From: RSA11 sp036564135
GTDB taxonomy: Bacteria > Actinomycetota > Thermoleophilia > Solirubrobacterales > 70-9
NCBI GenBank assembly: GCA_036564135.1
Contig: DATCLC010000119.1
Span: 1-64,000 of the forward strand
Direction: 5' to 3'
Length of the DNA: 64,000 bases
Position numbers and translations under genes: made by a program. Below the pieces are notes generated by a model that was not told the DNA's origin, searched no databases, and saw only the letters and a program-made list of their open reading frames with translations. This document shows positions 41,556 to 49,607 of the stretch, in pieces (position 1 is the first letter of the stretch; the number at the start of each line of letters is the position of its first letter).

Positions 41556-43208
41556 CTACATGCGCTCGGGCGCGGAGCAGCCGACCAAATCCAGCGCTGT
41601 GGCGAGCACGCGCTTAGCCGCGAGGCAGAGGGCGAGGCGGCCCGCCTGCAGGCCCTCCACCCCGGCCTCCTCATCGGCGCCGAGCACCCGGCAATCGCGG
41701 TAGAAGGCGTGGAAGTCCGCGGCGGTCGCGGTCGCGTACGCGCAGATGCGATGGGGCGCGCGGCGCTCCGCGGCCCCCTGGATCTCCGCCGGCAGGTCGA
41801 GCAGACGGCGGATCAGCGCGCGCTCCGACGGCTCGGCGGGGGCGGCGCGGACGGCGTCGCTGCGGGCAGCGGCGACGATCGCCTCCTCGTCGGCGTCCAC
41901 CCCCTCGTCGGCGGCCTTGCGCAGGATGCTCGCGATCCGGGCGTGCGCGTACTGGACGTAGTAGACGGGGTTGTCCTGCGACTCGGAGCGCGCGAGCTCG
42001 AGGTCCAAGTCGATCGTCGTGTCGTGGCTGCGCTGCACCAGGAAGTAGCGGGCCGCGTCGACGCCGATGTCTTCCATGAGCTCGTCGAGCGTCACGAACT
42101 CGCCCTTGCGCTTCGACATCCGCGCGCGCTCGCCGCCCTCGACGACGTGCACGAGCTGGAGGATCGGCGCCTCGTAGCGCTCCGGGTCCGCTCCCAAGCA
42201 GGCCACCGCGGCCTTCATCCGCGGCACGTAGCCGTGGTGGTCCGCGCCAAGCGGGGTGATCATCAGGTCGGCGCCCCGCTCGAGCTTGTCGGCGTGGTAG
42301 GCGACGTCGGCCGCGAAGTAGGTCGGCTGGCCGTCCGAACGGATCAGCACGCGGTCCTTGTCGTCGCCGAAGTCGGTCGTCCGCAGCCACACGGCCCCGT
42401 CTTGCTCGTAGACGTACCCGCCCTCGCGCAGCCGCTCGACGGCCTTCTCGACCGCGCCCTTCTCGTGCAGGGCGCGCTCGGAGGACCACACGTCGAAGCG
42501 CACGCCGAAGCGCTCGAGCGTCGCCTCGATGCGGGCCAGCATGAGCTCGACGCCGCGGATCGCGATCCGGTCGAGGTCGTCGGGCCCGACGCCCTCGGCG
42601 CGCAGTTCCTCGGCGAGCTCGCCGATGTACTCGCCGGCATAGCCGTCCTCGGGCGGCTCCTCCCCGCGCATGCGCGCGGCGATCGACGCGGCGAAGTTGC
42701 GGATCTGCGTGCCCGCGTCGTTTACGTAGTACTCGCGAGAGACCGGGTGGCCGGCGGCCTCCAGCACGCGCCCCAGCGAGTCGCCGTAGGCGGCGTTGCG
42801 TCCGCCGGCGACCGTGAGCGGGCCGGTCGGGTTGGCGGAGACGAACTCGAGCAGCACGTCGCGGCGCCGCTCGGAGCTGCGACCGAAGCGCTCCGCCTCG
42901 AGCACGCTCGCCACGGCGTCGCGGTACCAGCGGTCCGCGAAGAAGACGTTCACGAAGCCCGGCCCCGCGACGACCACCTCGCGCGCGCTGTCGCCCAGCG
43001 CCTCGCTCAGGCGCTCCCTGATCTCCTCGGCGAGCTCACGCGGCGGGCGCCCCGCGGACTTGGCGAGCAGCATCGCCGCGTTCGTCGAGTAGTCGCCCAG
43101 CTCCGGCTTCGGCGGGCGCTCCAGCGAGGGCCTGCCACCGACCTCCCCGAGGCCGTCGGTGGCCGCGATCACCGCGCTGCGAAGTTCGCTGACCGGATCC
43201 GTTGACAT
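41556..43208 (-). CDS. argS: Arginyl-tRNA synthetase with degenerate HIGH motif
   Basis: 550 residues, the right length. N-terminal add-1 like domain (1-110), the ANPTGPLTVAGGRN segment at 125-138 where HVGHGR is usual, REYYVNDAGTQI, the KMSKS equivalent MSKRKGEF (364-371), then SHDTTIDLDLEL, DNPVYYVQYAHARIASIL and the anticodon-binding domain. It charges tRNA-Arg. The two histidines of HIGH are replaced (TVAG). Since the rest is intact and no second argS is visible, it is probably functional. ATG 43208 has a TAGGAT box 9 nt upstream. Confidence 0.92.
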   Translation of the reverse strand: MSTDPVSELRSAVIAATDGLGEVGGRPSLERPPKPELGDYSTNAAMLLAKSAGRPPRELAEEIRERLSEALGDSAREVVVAGPGFVNVFFADRWYRDAVASVLEAERFGRSSERRRDVLLEFVSANPTGPLTVAGGRNAAYGDSLGRVLEAAGHPVSREYYVNDAGTQIRNFAASIAARMRGEEPPEDGYAGEYIGELAEELRAEGVGPDDLDRIAIRGVELMLARIEATLERFGVRFDVWSSERALHEKGAVEKAVERLREGGYVYEQDGAVWLRTTDFGDDKDRVLIRSDGQPTYFAADVAYHADKLERGADLMITPLGADHHGYVPRMKAAVACLGADPERYEAPILQLVHVVEGGERARMSKRKGEFVTLDELMEDIGVDAARYFLVQRSHDTTIDLDLELARSESQDNPVYYVQYAHARIASILRKAADEGVDADEEAIVAAARSDAVRAAPAEPSERALIRRLLDLPAEIQGAAERRAPHRICAYATATAADFHAFYRDCRVLGADEEAGVEGLQAGRLALCLAAKRVLATALDLVGCSAPERM

Positions 43209-43217
43209 CGGCCCACG

Positions 43218-43223
43218 ATCCTA
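43218..43223 (-). promoter_or_regulatory. Candidate -10 box of argS
   Basis: TAGGAT, 9 nt before the ATG at 43208; leaderless. Divergent from the epimerase box at 43362. Confidence 0.5.
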
Positions 43224-43361
43224 TTCGCCCTACGCGCGCGGCCCGCCCACCGCATTCGGATCCCATCCCACGCATCAGCGGTCCCGCGCGCCCTCACCCC
43301 GCGCGCCGAGCGCGCAACGTTGCGGATAGCGATGGGATCGCACACTCGGTGGGTGGATCTC

Positions 43362-43367
43362 TAGACT
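43362..43367 (+). promoter_or_regulatory. Candidate -10 box of the epimerase gene
   Basis: TAGACT, 8 nt before the ATG at 43376; leaderless. Confidence 0.5.
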
Positions 43368-43375
43368 CGCGGCGC

Positions 43376-44320
43376 ATGCGGGCCCTGGTTACTGGGGGAG
43401 CGGGCTTCATCGGCTCAAACCTCGTCGACGCGCTTCTGGCGCGCGGCGCGGAGGTAGTCGTGCTCGACGACCTCTCCTCGGGCAAGCGTGAGAACCTCGC
43501 CGACGCGCTGGCCGGCGGAGCCCGGCTCATCGAGGGCGACATCACCGACCGGGCGACCGTTGACGAGGCGTTCGAGGCCGCGCGGCCAGACGTCGTCTGC
43601 CACCTCGCGGCCCAGATCGACGTCCGGCACTCGGTCGCCGACCCCGTCTTCGACCTGGGCGTGAACGTCGGCGGCACGATCAACATCCTCGAGGCGGCCG
43701 CCAACGCCGGCACGCGCCGCGTGCTCTTCGCGTCGACGGGCGGTGCGATCTACGGCGAGGGAGAGGGGCGCGACCTGCCCTTGCCCGAGGAGGCCGAGTG
43801 CCGGCCTGACGCGCCGTACGGGCAGAGCAAGTTCGCCGCGGAGGGCTACCTCTCGCTGTACTCGCGGCTGCGCGGGCTCTCCACCGCGGCCCTGCGCCTC
43901 GGCAACGTCTACGGCCCGCGCCAGGACCCCCACGGCGAGGCCGGGGTGGTCGCGATCTACTGCGGCGCGCTGCTCGAGGGCGAGCAGCCGCTCGTCTTCG
44001 GCGACGGCGAGCAGACCCGCGACTACATCTACGTAGACGACGTGGTAGCCGGCTTTTTGGCGGCGATCGACCGCGAGGCCAAGGGCGTTTTCAACATCGG
44101 CACCGGCATCGAGACGAGCGTGCTCGAGCTCGGCCGCAAGCTCGCCGCCGCGCACGGCACCGAGTTCACGCCCAAGATGTGCCCGCCCCGCCCCGGCGAG
44201 GTCCAGCGCATCGCGATCGACCCATCCCGCGCCGCCAGCGACCTCGGCTGGCGCGCCGAGGTGGAGCTCGCCGACGGCCTCAAGCGCACGCTCGCCTGGG
44301 CCCGCGCGCAGCTGGCCTGA
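43376..44320 (+). CDS. NAD-dependent nucleotide-sugar epimerase/dehydratase (GalE-like)
   Basis: 314 residues, extended SDR. RALVTGGAGFIGSNLVDALL with GxxGxxG, DDLSSGKREN, CHLAAQIDVRHSV, the Ser-Thr pair FASTGGAIYG, the catalytic YGQSK (YxxxK), then RLGNVYGPRQDP, YIYVDDVV and FNIGTGIETSV. It resembles UDP-glucose/UDP-GlcNAc 4-epimerase and may supply a UDP-galactose-type sugar to the adjacent glycan locus. It is the only nucleotide-sugar enzyme I can recognise in the window. The ATG is fixed by the -10 box; an upstream frame from 43202 is not credible. Confidence 0.86.
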   Translation: MRALVTGGAGFIGSNLVDALLARGAEVVVLDDLSSGKRENLADALAGGARLIEGDITDRATVDEAFEAARPDVVCHLAAQIDVRHSVADPVFDLGVNVGGTINILEAAANAGTRRVLFASTGGAIYGEGEGRDLPLPEEAECRPDAPYGQSKFAAEGYLSLYSRLRGLSTAALRLGNVYGPRQDPHGEAGVVAIYCGALLEGEQPLVFGDGEQTRDYIYVDDVVAGFLAAIDREAKGVFNIGTGIETSVLELGRKLAAAHGTEFTPKMCPPRPGEVQRIAIDPSRAASDLGWRAEVELADGLKRTLAWARAQLA

Positions 44321-44330
44321 TCCATCCCAC

Positions 44331-44450
44331 ATCGCGAATCCGCGATCCCTAGGACCCCATCGTCACCATCGCGAACTCGCGAGAACCCCTCCCGCGATTC
44401 CGCGATAGCTACGACCCCGTCGTACAGATCGCGGATGCGCGGGTTGGTGC
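44331..44450 (+). repeat. Tandem pair of dyad-rich intergenic repeat units
   Basis: Two 60-nt units (44331-44390 and 44391-44450) match at most positions, including CCGCGAT, CTA, GACCCC and ATCGCG. Each begins with the inverted pair ATCGCG/CGCGAT or its near copy. A related copy lies at 59569-59633. The stretch fills the gap between two convergent genes, the epimerase and the M48 protease. It is not a CRISPR: only two units, no spacers of unrelated sequence. Confidence 0.65.
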
Positions 44451-44460
44451 GGCCGCGAAG

Positions 44461-45732
44461 TCACCCCCCGCGCTCGTAGGCGAGCGCCATCCCGATGCGC
44501 TCGAGCTTCGTCGGGTGGGTGCCGAACGTCCACTGCGCCCAGCCCGGCGGGTCCGGGTCGGAGAGGTTCGTCTCGGCGAACCGCACCTGCAGGTCGATGA
44601 GCGCCTGCGGGTCGTCGGTGAGCTCGAGCGCGAAGGCGTCCGCGCTCGCCTCGACCTCGCGCGAGAGCTGGTTCCCGGGGATCTCGATCAGGAAGGCGGC
44701 GATCCCGATCGCGAGCAACAGGGCCGGGATCGACGCCGGCAGGCCGAGGGGCGCGCCCGCGCGGCTCGCGAGCGCCCCGGCGAGCTCGCGCACGAACAGC
44801 ATCCCCAAGGGAGCGGCGATGGCGACGAAGATAAGCCCGCGGCGGATGTCGGAGTGGGCGACGTGCCCGAGCTCGTGGGCGACGACGGACTCAAGCTCGG
44901 GGCGCTCGGCCTCGTCGACGAGGTTGTCGTAGAGGACGACCCGCTTCGTCGGCCCGAGCCCGCCCACGTACGCGTTCAGGGTGGTCGAGCGCCGGCTCGC
45001 GTCGACCCTGTAGACCTCGCCGATGTCCACCCCGGCGCGCTCGCCGAGCTCGAGTATCTCCGCGCGCAGCGGGCTGTCGTCCGGAAGCGCCTCGAAATCG
45101 TTGAACCGCGGCGCGACGAGCACGGGCCAGATCACCGTCAAGAACACGGCGATCACGACGACCGTGGCGGCGCCGGGCAGCCACCAGCCCCGCGGGAAGC
45201 GGCGGACGAGCGCCGCGAGCACCGCGGCGGCCACACCGAGGATCACCGCGTTCACCGCGGTCGAAAGCGCCACGTCGCCCAGCCAGCCCAGGTCGCTCCG
45301 CACCGAGATCCCGTAGTCGACCGCACGCTCGTGGGCGATGAAGCCGGCGGGCAGCTCGGCGAGCTGCGCGACCGCCGCGACCAGCGCGCCCGCGGCGAGC
45401 GCCCCGAGGACGCGCCGGCCGGCGAGGCGGTGGAGCAAGGCGGCGACTCGCCGCGGCCGCCCGAGGGCGAGCGCGCCGACGGCGATCAGCGCGCACGCCA
45501 CGCCCGCGAGCGCCAGCAGACGCTGGACGTCGCGGAACTCGCTGGCGCGCTCGATGGCGGCCGAGTCGAAGTACTCGCCGACGTCTACGGGAACCGGCGC
45601 CGGGCCGGGGTCGCCGGGCGCAAGCAGGAGTGCAGCCGCCTCGGCAACGGCGAGCATCGCGAACGCGGCGAGCAAAATGCGCGCGGCGGGCGAACCCTCC
45701 CGTCGCCGCAGCGCGGTCCCCGCGTCAGCCAT
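44461..45732 (-). CDS. M48-family (Ste24/HtpX-type) membrane metalloprotease
   Basis: 423 residues with five or more hydrophobic helices. The catalytic zinc site HELGH (residues 286-290) is followed by NxAYVGGLGPTKRVVLYDNL-type spacing upstream and by the Glu ligand in ASADAFAL. TLNAYVGG is close to the CAAX protease (Ste24) pattern. The TATCGT box on this strand gives an 8-nt gap to ATG 45732, better than the in-frame GTG at 45738. It probably degrades or matures membrane proteins. It diverges from the phosphoesterase gene and shares its promoter DNA. Confidence 0.87.
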   Translation of the reverse strand: MADAGTALRRREGSPAARILLAAFAMLAVAEAAALLLAPGDPGPAPVPVDVGEYFDSAAIERASEFRDVQRLLALAGVACALIAVGALALGRPRRVAALLHRLAGRRVLGALAAGALVAAVAQLAELPAGFIAHERAVDYGISVRSDLGWLGDVALSTAVNAVILGVAAAVLAALVRRFPRGWWLPGAATVVVIAVFLTVIWPVLVAPRFNDFEALPDDSPLRAEILELGERAGVDIGEVYRVDASRRSTTLNAYVGGLGPTKRVVLYDNLVDEAERPELESVVAHELGHVAHSDIRRGLIFVAIAAPLGMLFVRELAGALASRAGAPLGLPASIPALLLAIGIAAFLIEIPGNQLSREVEASADAFALELTDDPQALIDLQVRFAETNLSDPDPPGWAQWTFGTHPTKLERIGMALAYERGG

Positions 45733-45739
45733 CTCCACC

Positions 45740-45746
45740 TACGATA
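45740..45746. promoter_or_regulatory. Overlapping divergent -10 boxes of the M48 and phosphoesterase genes
   Basis: Read forward, TACGAT (45740-45745) is 13 nt before the phosphoesterase ATG. Read on the minus strand, TATCGT (45741-45746) is 8 nt before the M48 ATG at 45732. The two share five bases, so they cannot both be occupied. Confidence 0.4.
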
Positions 45747-45758
45747 GACCGCTCGCGA

Positions 45759-46499
45759 ATGCGCGCCGCGATCATCAGCGACATCCATGGCAACCTGCCC
45801 GCCCTGACCGCGGTGCTAGCCGACATCGAGGCACGCTCGCCCGACGCGGTGTGGTGCCTCGGAGACGTGGTCGGCTACGGCGCCGACCCCAACGACTGCG
45901 TCGCGCTCGCGCGCGAGCGCTGCGACGTCTGCCTGGCCGGCAACCACGATCTGGGCGTCCTCGGCACGATCGACATCGGCGCCTTCTCGCCCGCCGCAGC
46001 CGAGGCGGCCCGCTGGACGCGGGAGCACCTCGCCGACGACGCGCGCGAGTTCCTCGCGGGCCTGGAGGCGGCCGACGAGACCCGCGAGGCGGCCATGTAC
46101 CACGCCTCGCCCCGCGATCACGTCTGGGAGTACGTGCTCTGGCCCGAGCAGGCTGGCGAGTGCATGGCCCACCAGGCGACCCGCGTCGCGATGATCGGGC
46201 ACTCCCATGTGGCGCTCGCGTTCACCGCGCCCGCGGAGGGAGAGGGCGAGGGCGCACAGGGCGCCCAGATCCCGGACGGCGCCACCCTCGACGTCAGCGA
46301 GGACCGCTGGCTGCTCAACCCCGGCAGCGTCGGCCAGCCCCGCGACGGCGACCCGCGCGCAGCCTGGCTCGAGCTCGATACCGACCGGTGGCACGCGACG
46401 TACCACAGGGTGTCCTACGACATCGATAAGGCCGCCGAGGCGATCATCCAGGCGGGCCTCCCCGAGCACCTCGGCAGGCGCCTGTACGTGGGCCAATGA
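45759..46499 (+). CDS. Calcineurin-like metallophosphoesterase
   Basis: 246 residues. All five metal motifs are visible: AIISDIHGN, CLGDVVGYG, AGNHD, the HAS/HD region and IGHSHVALAF. The DHVWEYVL segment and the LLNPGSVGQPRDGDPRA loop match the YfcE/YmdB-like small phosphoesterases. ATG 45759 is the natural N-terminus; the frame open to 45630 is antisense to the protease. Its stop overlaps the lipoprotein start by ATGA. The substrate (nucleotide, sugar or protein phosphate) is not clear. Confidence 0.87.
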   Translation: MRAAIISDIHGNLPALTAVLADIEARSPDAVWCLGDVVGYGADPNDCVALARERCDVCLAGNHDLGVLGTIDIGAFSPAAAEAARWTREHLADDAREFLAGLEAADETREAAMYHASPRDHVWEYVLWPEQAGECMAHQATRVAMIGHSHVALAFTAPAEGEGEGAQGAQIPDGATLDVSEDRWLLNPGSVGQPRDGDPRAAWLELDTDRWHATYHRVSYDIDKAAEAIIQAGLPEHLGRRLYVGQ

Positions 46500-47128
46500 G
46501 GCCGCGACCGCTGACTAGACTCGGCCGAGTGCCGGGGTTGCGTTCGGTAATCGCTGCGCTGATCTGCGGCTGCCTGATGGTGGCCCCCGCTGCCTGCGGT
46601 CCCAGCGGCGACGACGAGAGCACGATCCCCGCCGAGGAGGGGCGCGCCCTGCTCGAGCGCCTCGACGCGATCGAGGCCGCAGTCAACGAGGGCAGCTGCG
46701 ACACCGCCCGCACCGAGGCCGAGAGCCTCTTCCAGGACATCGAGACGCTGCCCGAGGAGGTCAGCGAGGACGACCGCGAGGCACTCAGGCGCGCGGCCCG
46801 CAACCTGGTCGAGCTGACGCGCGAGCAGTGTGACGAGCCCGAGACCGGCCCGACGGGCGAGGCCGAGGTGCTGCCGCCGGAGGAGACACTGACCGAACCG
46901 GCGCCCGAGACCACCGAGCCCCCGGAGACCGAGCCCGAGAACGACGAGGGCGGCCGCGGGCCGAACAAGCCGGACCGCGGCGGCCCGGACCGCGGCAACG
47001 GGCCACCCGGCAACGGGCCGGGCGGGAACAACCAGGGCCCGGGCGGCCCCGGCCAGGGCGACGGTCCGCCCGGCGGCGGCGGCCCGGGCGGCGGCTCCGA
47101 GAGCGGCGGTATCGGGACAGGGGGCTGA
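46496..47128 (+). CDS. Acidic lipoprotein with Gly/Pro-rich tail
   Basis: 210 residues. Basic n-region, hydrophobic stretch VIAALICGCLMVAP and a lipobox ending in Cys34 (APAAC), then a short helical domain with a second Cys pair (about 60 and 107) and a long low-complexity tail rich in Gly, Pro, Asn and Asp. The start overlaps the phosphoesterase stop (ATGA). An alternative is GTG 46529, 7 nt after a TAGACT at 46516-46521, which would give a 199-residue leaderless form. It is followed by a kinase whose start overlaps its stop (TGATG), so the two likely act together at the membrane. Confidence 0.78.
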   Translation: MRPRPLTRLGRVPGLRSVIAALICGCLMVAPAACGPSGDDESTIPAEEGRALLERLDAIEAAVNEGSCDTARTEAESLFQDIETLPEEVSEDDREALRRAARNLVELTREQCDEPETGPTGEAEVLPPEETLTEPAPETTEPPETEPENDEGGRGPNKPDRGGPDRGNGPPGNGPGGNNQGPGGPGQGDGPPGGGGPGGGSESGGIGTGG

Positions 47129-48399
47129 TGGCGATGACGAGCAGCGCCAAGGGCGAGGTCATCTCCGGCCGCTACGAGCTGGGCGAGAAGCTCGGCTCGG
47201 GCGGGATGTCGACCGTGTACGGCGCCACCGACCGCGTGCTCGAGCGCACCGTAGCCGTGAAGATCCTCGCCGAGCACCTCTCCGACGACGAGAAGTTCGT
47301 CGCGCGCTTCCGGCGCGAGGCGCTCGCCGTCGCCCGCCTCATCCACCCCAACATCGTCCAGGTCTACGACACGGGCGTGGACCGCGGCCGCCACTACATC
47401 GTCATGGAGTACGTCGAGGGCCGCTCGGTCGCCCAGCTCCTGCAGCGCCGCGGGCGGCTCGGGCCGCACGTATCCGTGGCCATCGCCGTCCAGGCCTGCG
47501 CCGGTCTGCAATACGCGCACCGCCAGGGGATCATCCACCGCGACGTCAAGCCCGGGAACCTGATGGTGATCGGCGGGCCCGCGGGCCGACCGCAGCGCGG
47601 GACCTCGGCGCACGACCCGCCCACCGGCGAGATGACCGTGAAACTCACCGACTTCGGCATCGCGCGCGCCGCTGAGCAGACCCGGCTCACCCAGGTCGGC
47701 TCCGTGGTCGGCACCGCGGCGTACCTAGCGCCCGAGCAGGCGCGCGGTGAGGAGGCGACGCCGGCGGCCGACGTCTACGCGCTGGGCGTGGTCGTCTATC
47801 AGATGCTCACCGGCCGGCTGCCGTGGGAGGGGAGCACGCTCGCCGAGCTCGCCATCCGCCGGGAGAGCGAGCGGCCCCTGCCCCCAACGTCCTACGACCC
47901 GGACGTCCCGGAGACGCTCTCGCGCGCGGTCCTGCATGCGCTCGAGGGAGAGGCCGGGGAGCGTTACTCGACCGCGCGCGAGTTCTCGCGAGCGCTCCGT
48001 GCCGGCCTGGCCGGCACCGAGCCGCCGGCGCCCGCCGACCAGGCGCCGACTCGCAGGCTCTCGACCGCCGCGGCTACCGCGCCGACGCGGGCGATCTCCG
48101 ACTCCCCGGACATCGCCACGCCGGTCTCCCCCCAGCGTGTCGTACCGCCGCCACCGCCACCCGTCGCGCGCCCGCAGCCCGCGCCGGTGGCGCCGCGCTC
48201 GGGACCATCCTTCTTCGGCCGGCTGGTGCGCGCCTTCGGCGTGCTGCTCCTGATCGCACTGCTCGCCGCGGCGATCGCCGCCGCCGTCCTTACCCTGACC
48301 GATGCGGGCCAGGACAGCGACGTCGGCAGGCTGATCAGCGACCAGATCGATCAGCAGATCGACAACCTGCGCGACTTCATCGAGCGGAACCTGCCTTAG
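47128..48399 (+). CDS. Membrane Ser/Thr protein kinase (PknB-like)
   Basis: 423 residues. Kinase domain with GSGGMSTVYGA (P-loop), VAVKIL (Lys45), HRDVKPGNLMV (His137, Asp139), DFGIAR (Asp175) and APEQARGEE. Between the catalytic loop and DFG lies an insert of about 20 Pro/Gly/Ala residues. A Pro/Ala-rich juxtamembrane linker (about 295-360), a transmembrane helix (371-390) and a short acidic extracellular tail follow; there are no PASTA repeats. It probably senses envelope state. Its end overlaps the tgt gene by 23 nt on the opposite strand. Confidence 0.92.
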   Translation: MAMTSSAKGEVISGRYELGEKLGSGGMSTVYGATDRVLERTVAVKILAEHLSDDEKFVARFRREALAVARLIHPNIVQVYDTGVDRGRHYIVMEYVEGRSVAQLLQRRGRLGPHVSVAIAVQACAGLQYAHRQGIIHRDVKPGNLMVIGGPAGRPQRGTSAHDPPTGEMTVKLTDFGIARAAEQTRLTQVGSVVGTAAYLAPEQARGEEATPAADVYALGVVVYQMLTGRLPWEGSTLAELAIRRESERPLPPTSYDPDVPETLSRAVLHALEGEAGERYSTAREFSRALRAGLAGTEPPAPADQAPTRRLSTAAATAPTRAISDSPDIATPVSPQRVVPPPPPPVARPQPAPVAPRSGPSFFGRLVRAFGVLLLIALLAAAIAAAVLTLTDAGQDSDVGRLISDQIDQQIDNLRDFIERNLP

Positions 48400-49603
48400 G
48401 CCCAGCCGCCCACGGCGGGCTCCCGTCCGCGAGGCGCGCGGCGTAGGCGTCGAGCTCGCCGGCCTCGATCGCCGCGCGCGCGCCCGCTACGAGCCGCTCC
48501 AGGTAGGTGAGGTTGTGGAGCGTGAGCAGGCGCACGGCGGTCAGCTCCTCGGCGCGCGAGAGGTAGTGCAGGTACGCGCGCGTGTGGTTCCGGCAAGCCT
48601 CGCAGGGGCAGCCCTCGACCAGGGGACCCTCGTCGGCGGCGAGCTTCGTCGAGCGGACGTTGAGCCGGTAGCGGCCGTCGGGCAGCGGCGCCAGGGCCAT
48701 CCCGTGGCGGCCGAGCCGGGTGGGCACCGCGCAGTCGAAGACGTCGATGCCGCGTTTGATCCCGGCGATCAGATCGTCCGGCTCGCCGATCCCGAGCAGG
48801 TGCTTCGGCGCGTCCTCCGGCAAGTGCGGCAGCGTCATGTCGAGCACCTCATACATCTGCGGCTTGTCCTCGCCGAGGGTGCCGCCGATCGAGATCCCGT
48901 CGATGGGGGCGGCCGACACCCGCTCGGCCGACGCGCGGCGCAGCTCCTCGTAGATGCCGCCCTGGACGATCCCGAAGAACGCCTGCCGCGGCGGCCCGTG
49001 TTCCTGGTGCCAGGCGACGCAGCGGTCGAGCCAGCGGTGCGTGCGCTCGGTCGAGCGGGCGGTGTAGTCGTAGTCGGCGTGGAAGGGCGTGCACTCGTCG
49101 AACGCCAGCGCGATGTCGGAGCCGATCGCGGCCTGCATGGCCAGCGACTCCTCAGGTCCCATGAACAGCTCGGTGCCGTCGATGTAGGAGCGGAAGCGCA
49201 CGCCCTCCTCGGCGATCTCGAGGATCGAGCCGTGCCCGGGGACGCGCCCGCGCCGCCCCTTGATCTCGTCGGCCACCGAGCCGTGGGCCAGCGAGAACAC
49301 CTGAAAGCCGCCGGAATCGGTGATCAGCGCCCGGTCCCAGCCCATGAACCGGTGCAGGCCGCCGCGCTCGCGCAGGGCGCCGGCTCCGGGCCGCAGGAAC
49401 AGGTGAAACGTGTTGCCGAGGATGAGCTCGAACCCGAGCTCGGCTACCTCGCGCGCCGTCAGGCCGCGCACCGCTCCGGTCGTGGCCAGCGGGATGAACG
49501 CCGGGGTGCGGACCGGGCCATGCGCGGTGTGCAGCACGCCGCGCCGCGCGCGGCCGTCCCGCGCGGTGATCTCGAACCGCAGCCGCTGGGGATCGGAGCG
49601 CAT
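48377..49603 (-). CDS. tgt: Queuine tRNA-ribosyltransferase
   Basis: 408 residues. Exchanges guanine 34 of tRNAs with GUN anticodons for the queuosine precursor. The nucleophile-bearing DSGGFQVFSL, the substrate loop DECTPFHADYDYT, GIVQGGIYEELRR, GIGEPDDLIAGIKRGIDVFDCAVPTRLGRHG and the zinc site CPCEACRNHTRAYLHYL are present. The C-terminus is extended past the family norm by about 25 residues. ATG 49603 is 4 nt after the FkbM gene stop. Confidence 0.94.
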   Translation of the reverse strand: MRSDPQRLRFEITARDGRARRGVLHTAHGPVRTPAFIPLATTGAVRGLTAREVAELGFELILGNTFHLFLRPGAGALRERGGLHRFMGWDRALITDSGGFQVFSLAHGSVADEIKGRRGRVPGHGSILEIAEEGVRFRSYIDGTELFMGPEESLAMQAAIGSDIALAFDECTPFHADYDYTARSTERTHRWLDRCVAWHQEHGPPRQAFFGIVQGGIYEELRRASAERVSAAPIDGISIGGTLGEDKPQMYEVLDMTLPHLPEDAPKHLLGIGEPDDLIAGIKRGIDVFDCAVPTRLGRHGMALAPLPDGRYRLNVRSTKLAADEGPLVEGCPCEACRNHTRAYLHYLSRAEELTAVRLLTLHNLTYLERLVAGARAAIEAGELDAYAARLADGSPPWAAGPKAGSAR

Positions 49604-49607
49604 GCGC

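Noticed and set aside
44331..44450. CRISPR-like tandem repeats
   Set aside because: Only two imperfect 60-nt units, no unique spacers and no cas genes nearby.
46516..46521. TAGACT box as proof of a leaderless lipoprotein start at GTG 46529
   Set aside because: The ATGA-coupled ATG at 46496 gives a better basic n-region and fits local coupling habits, so the box is noted only as an alternative.
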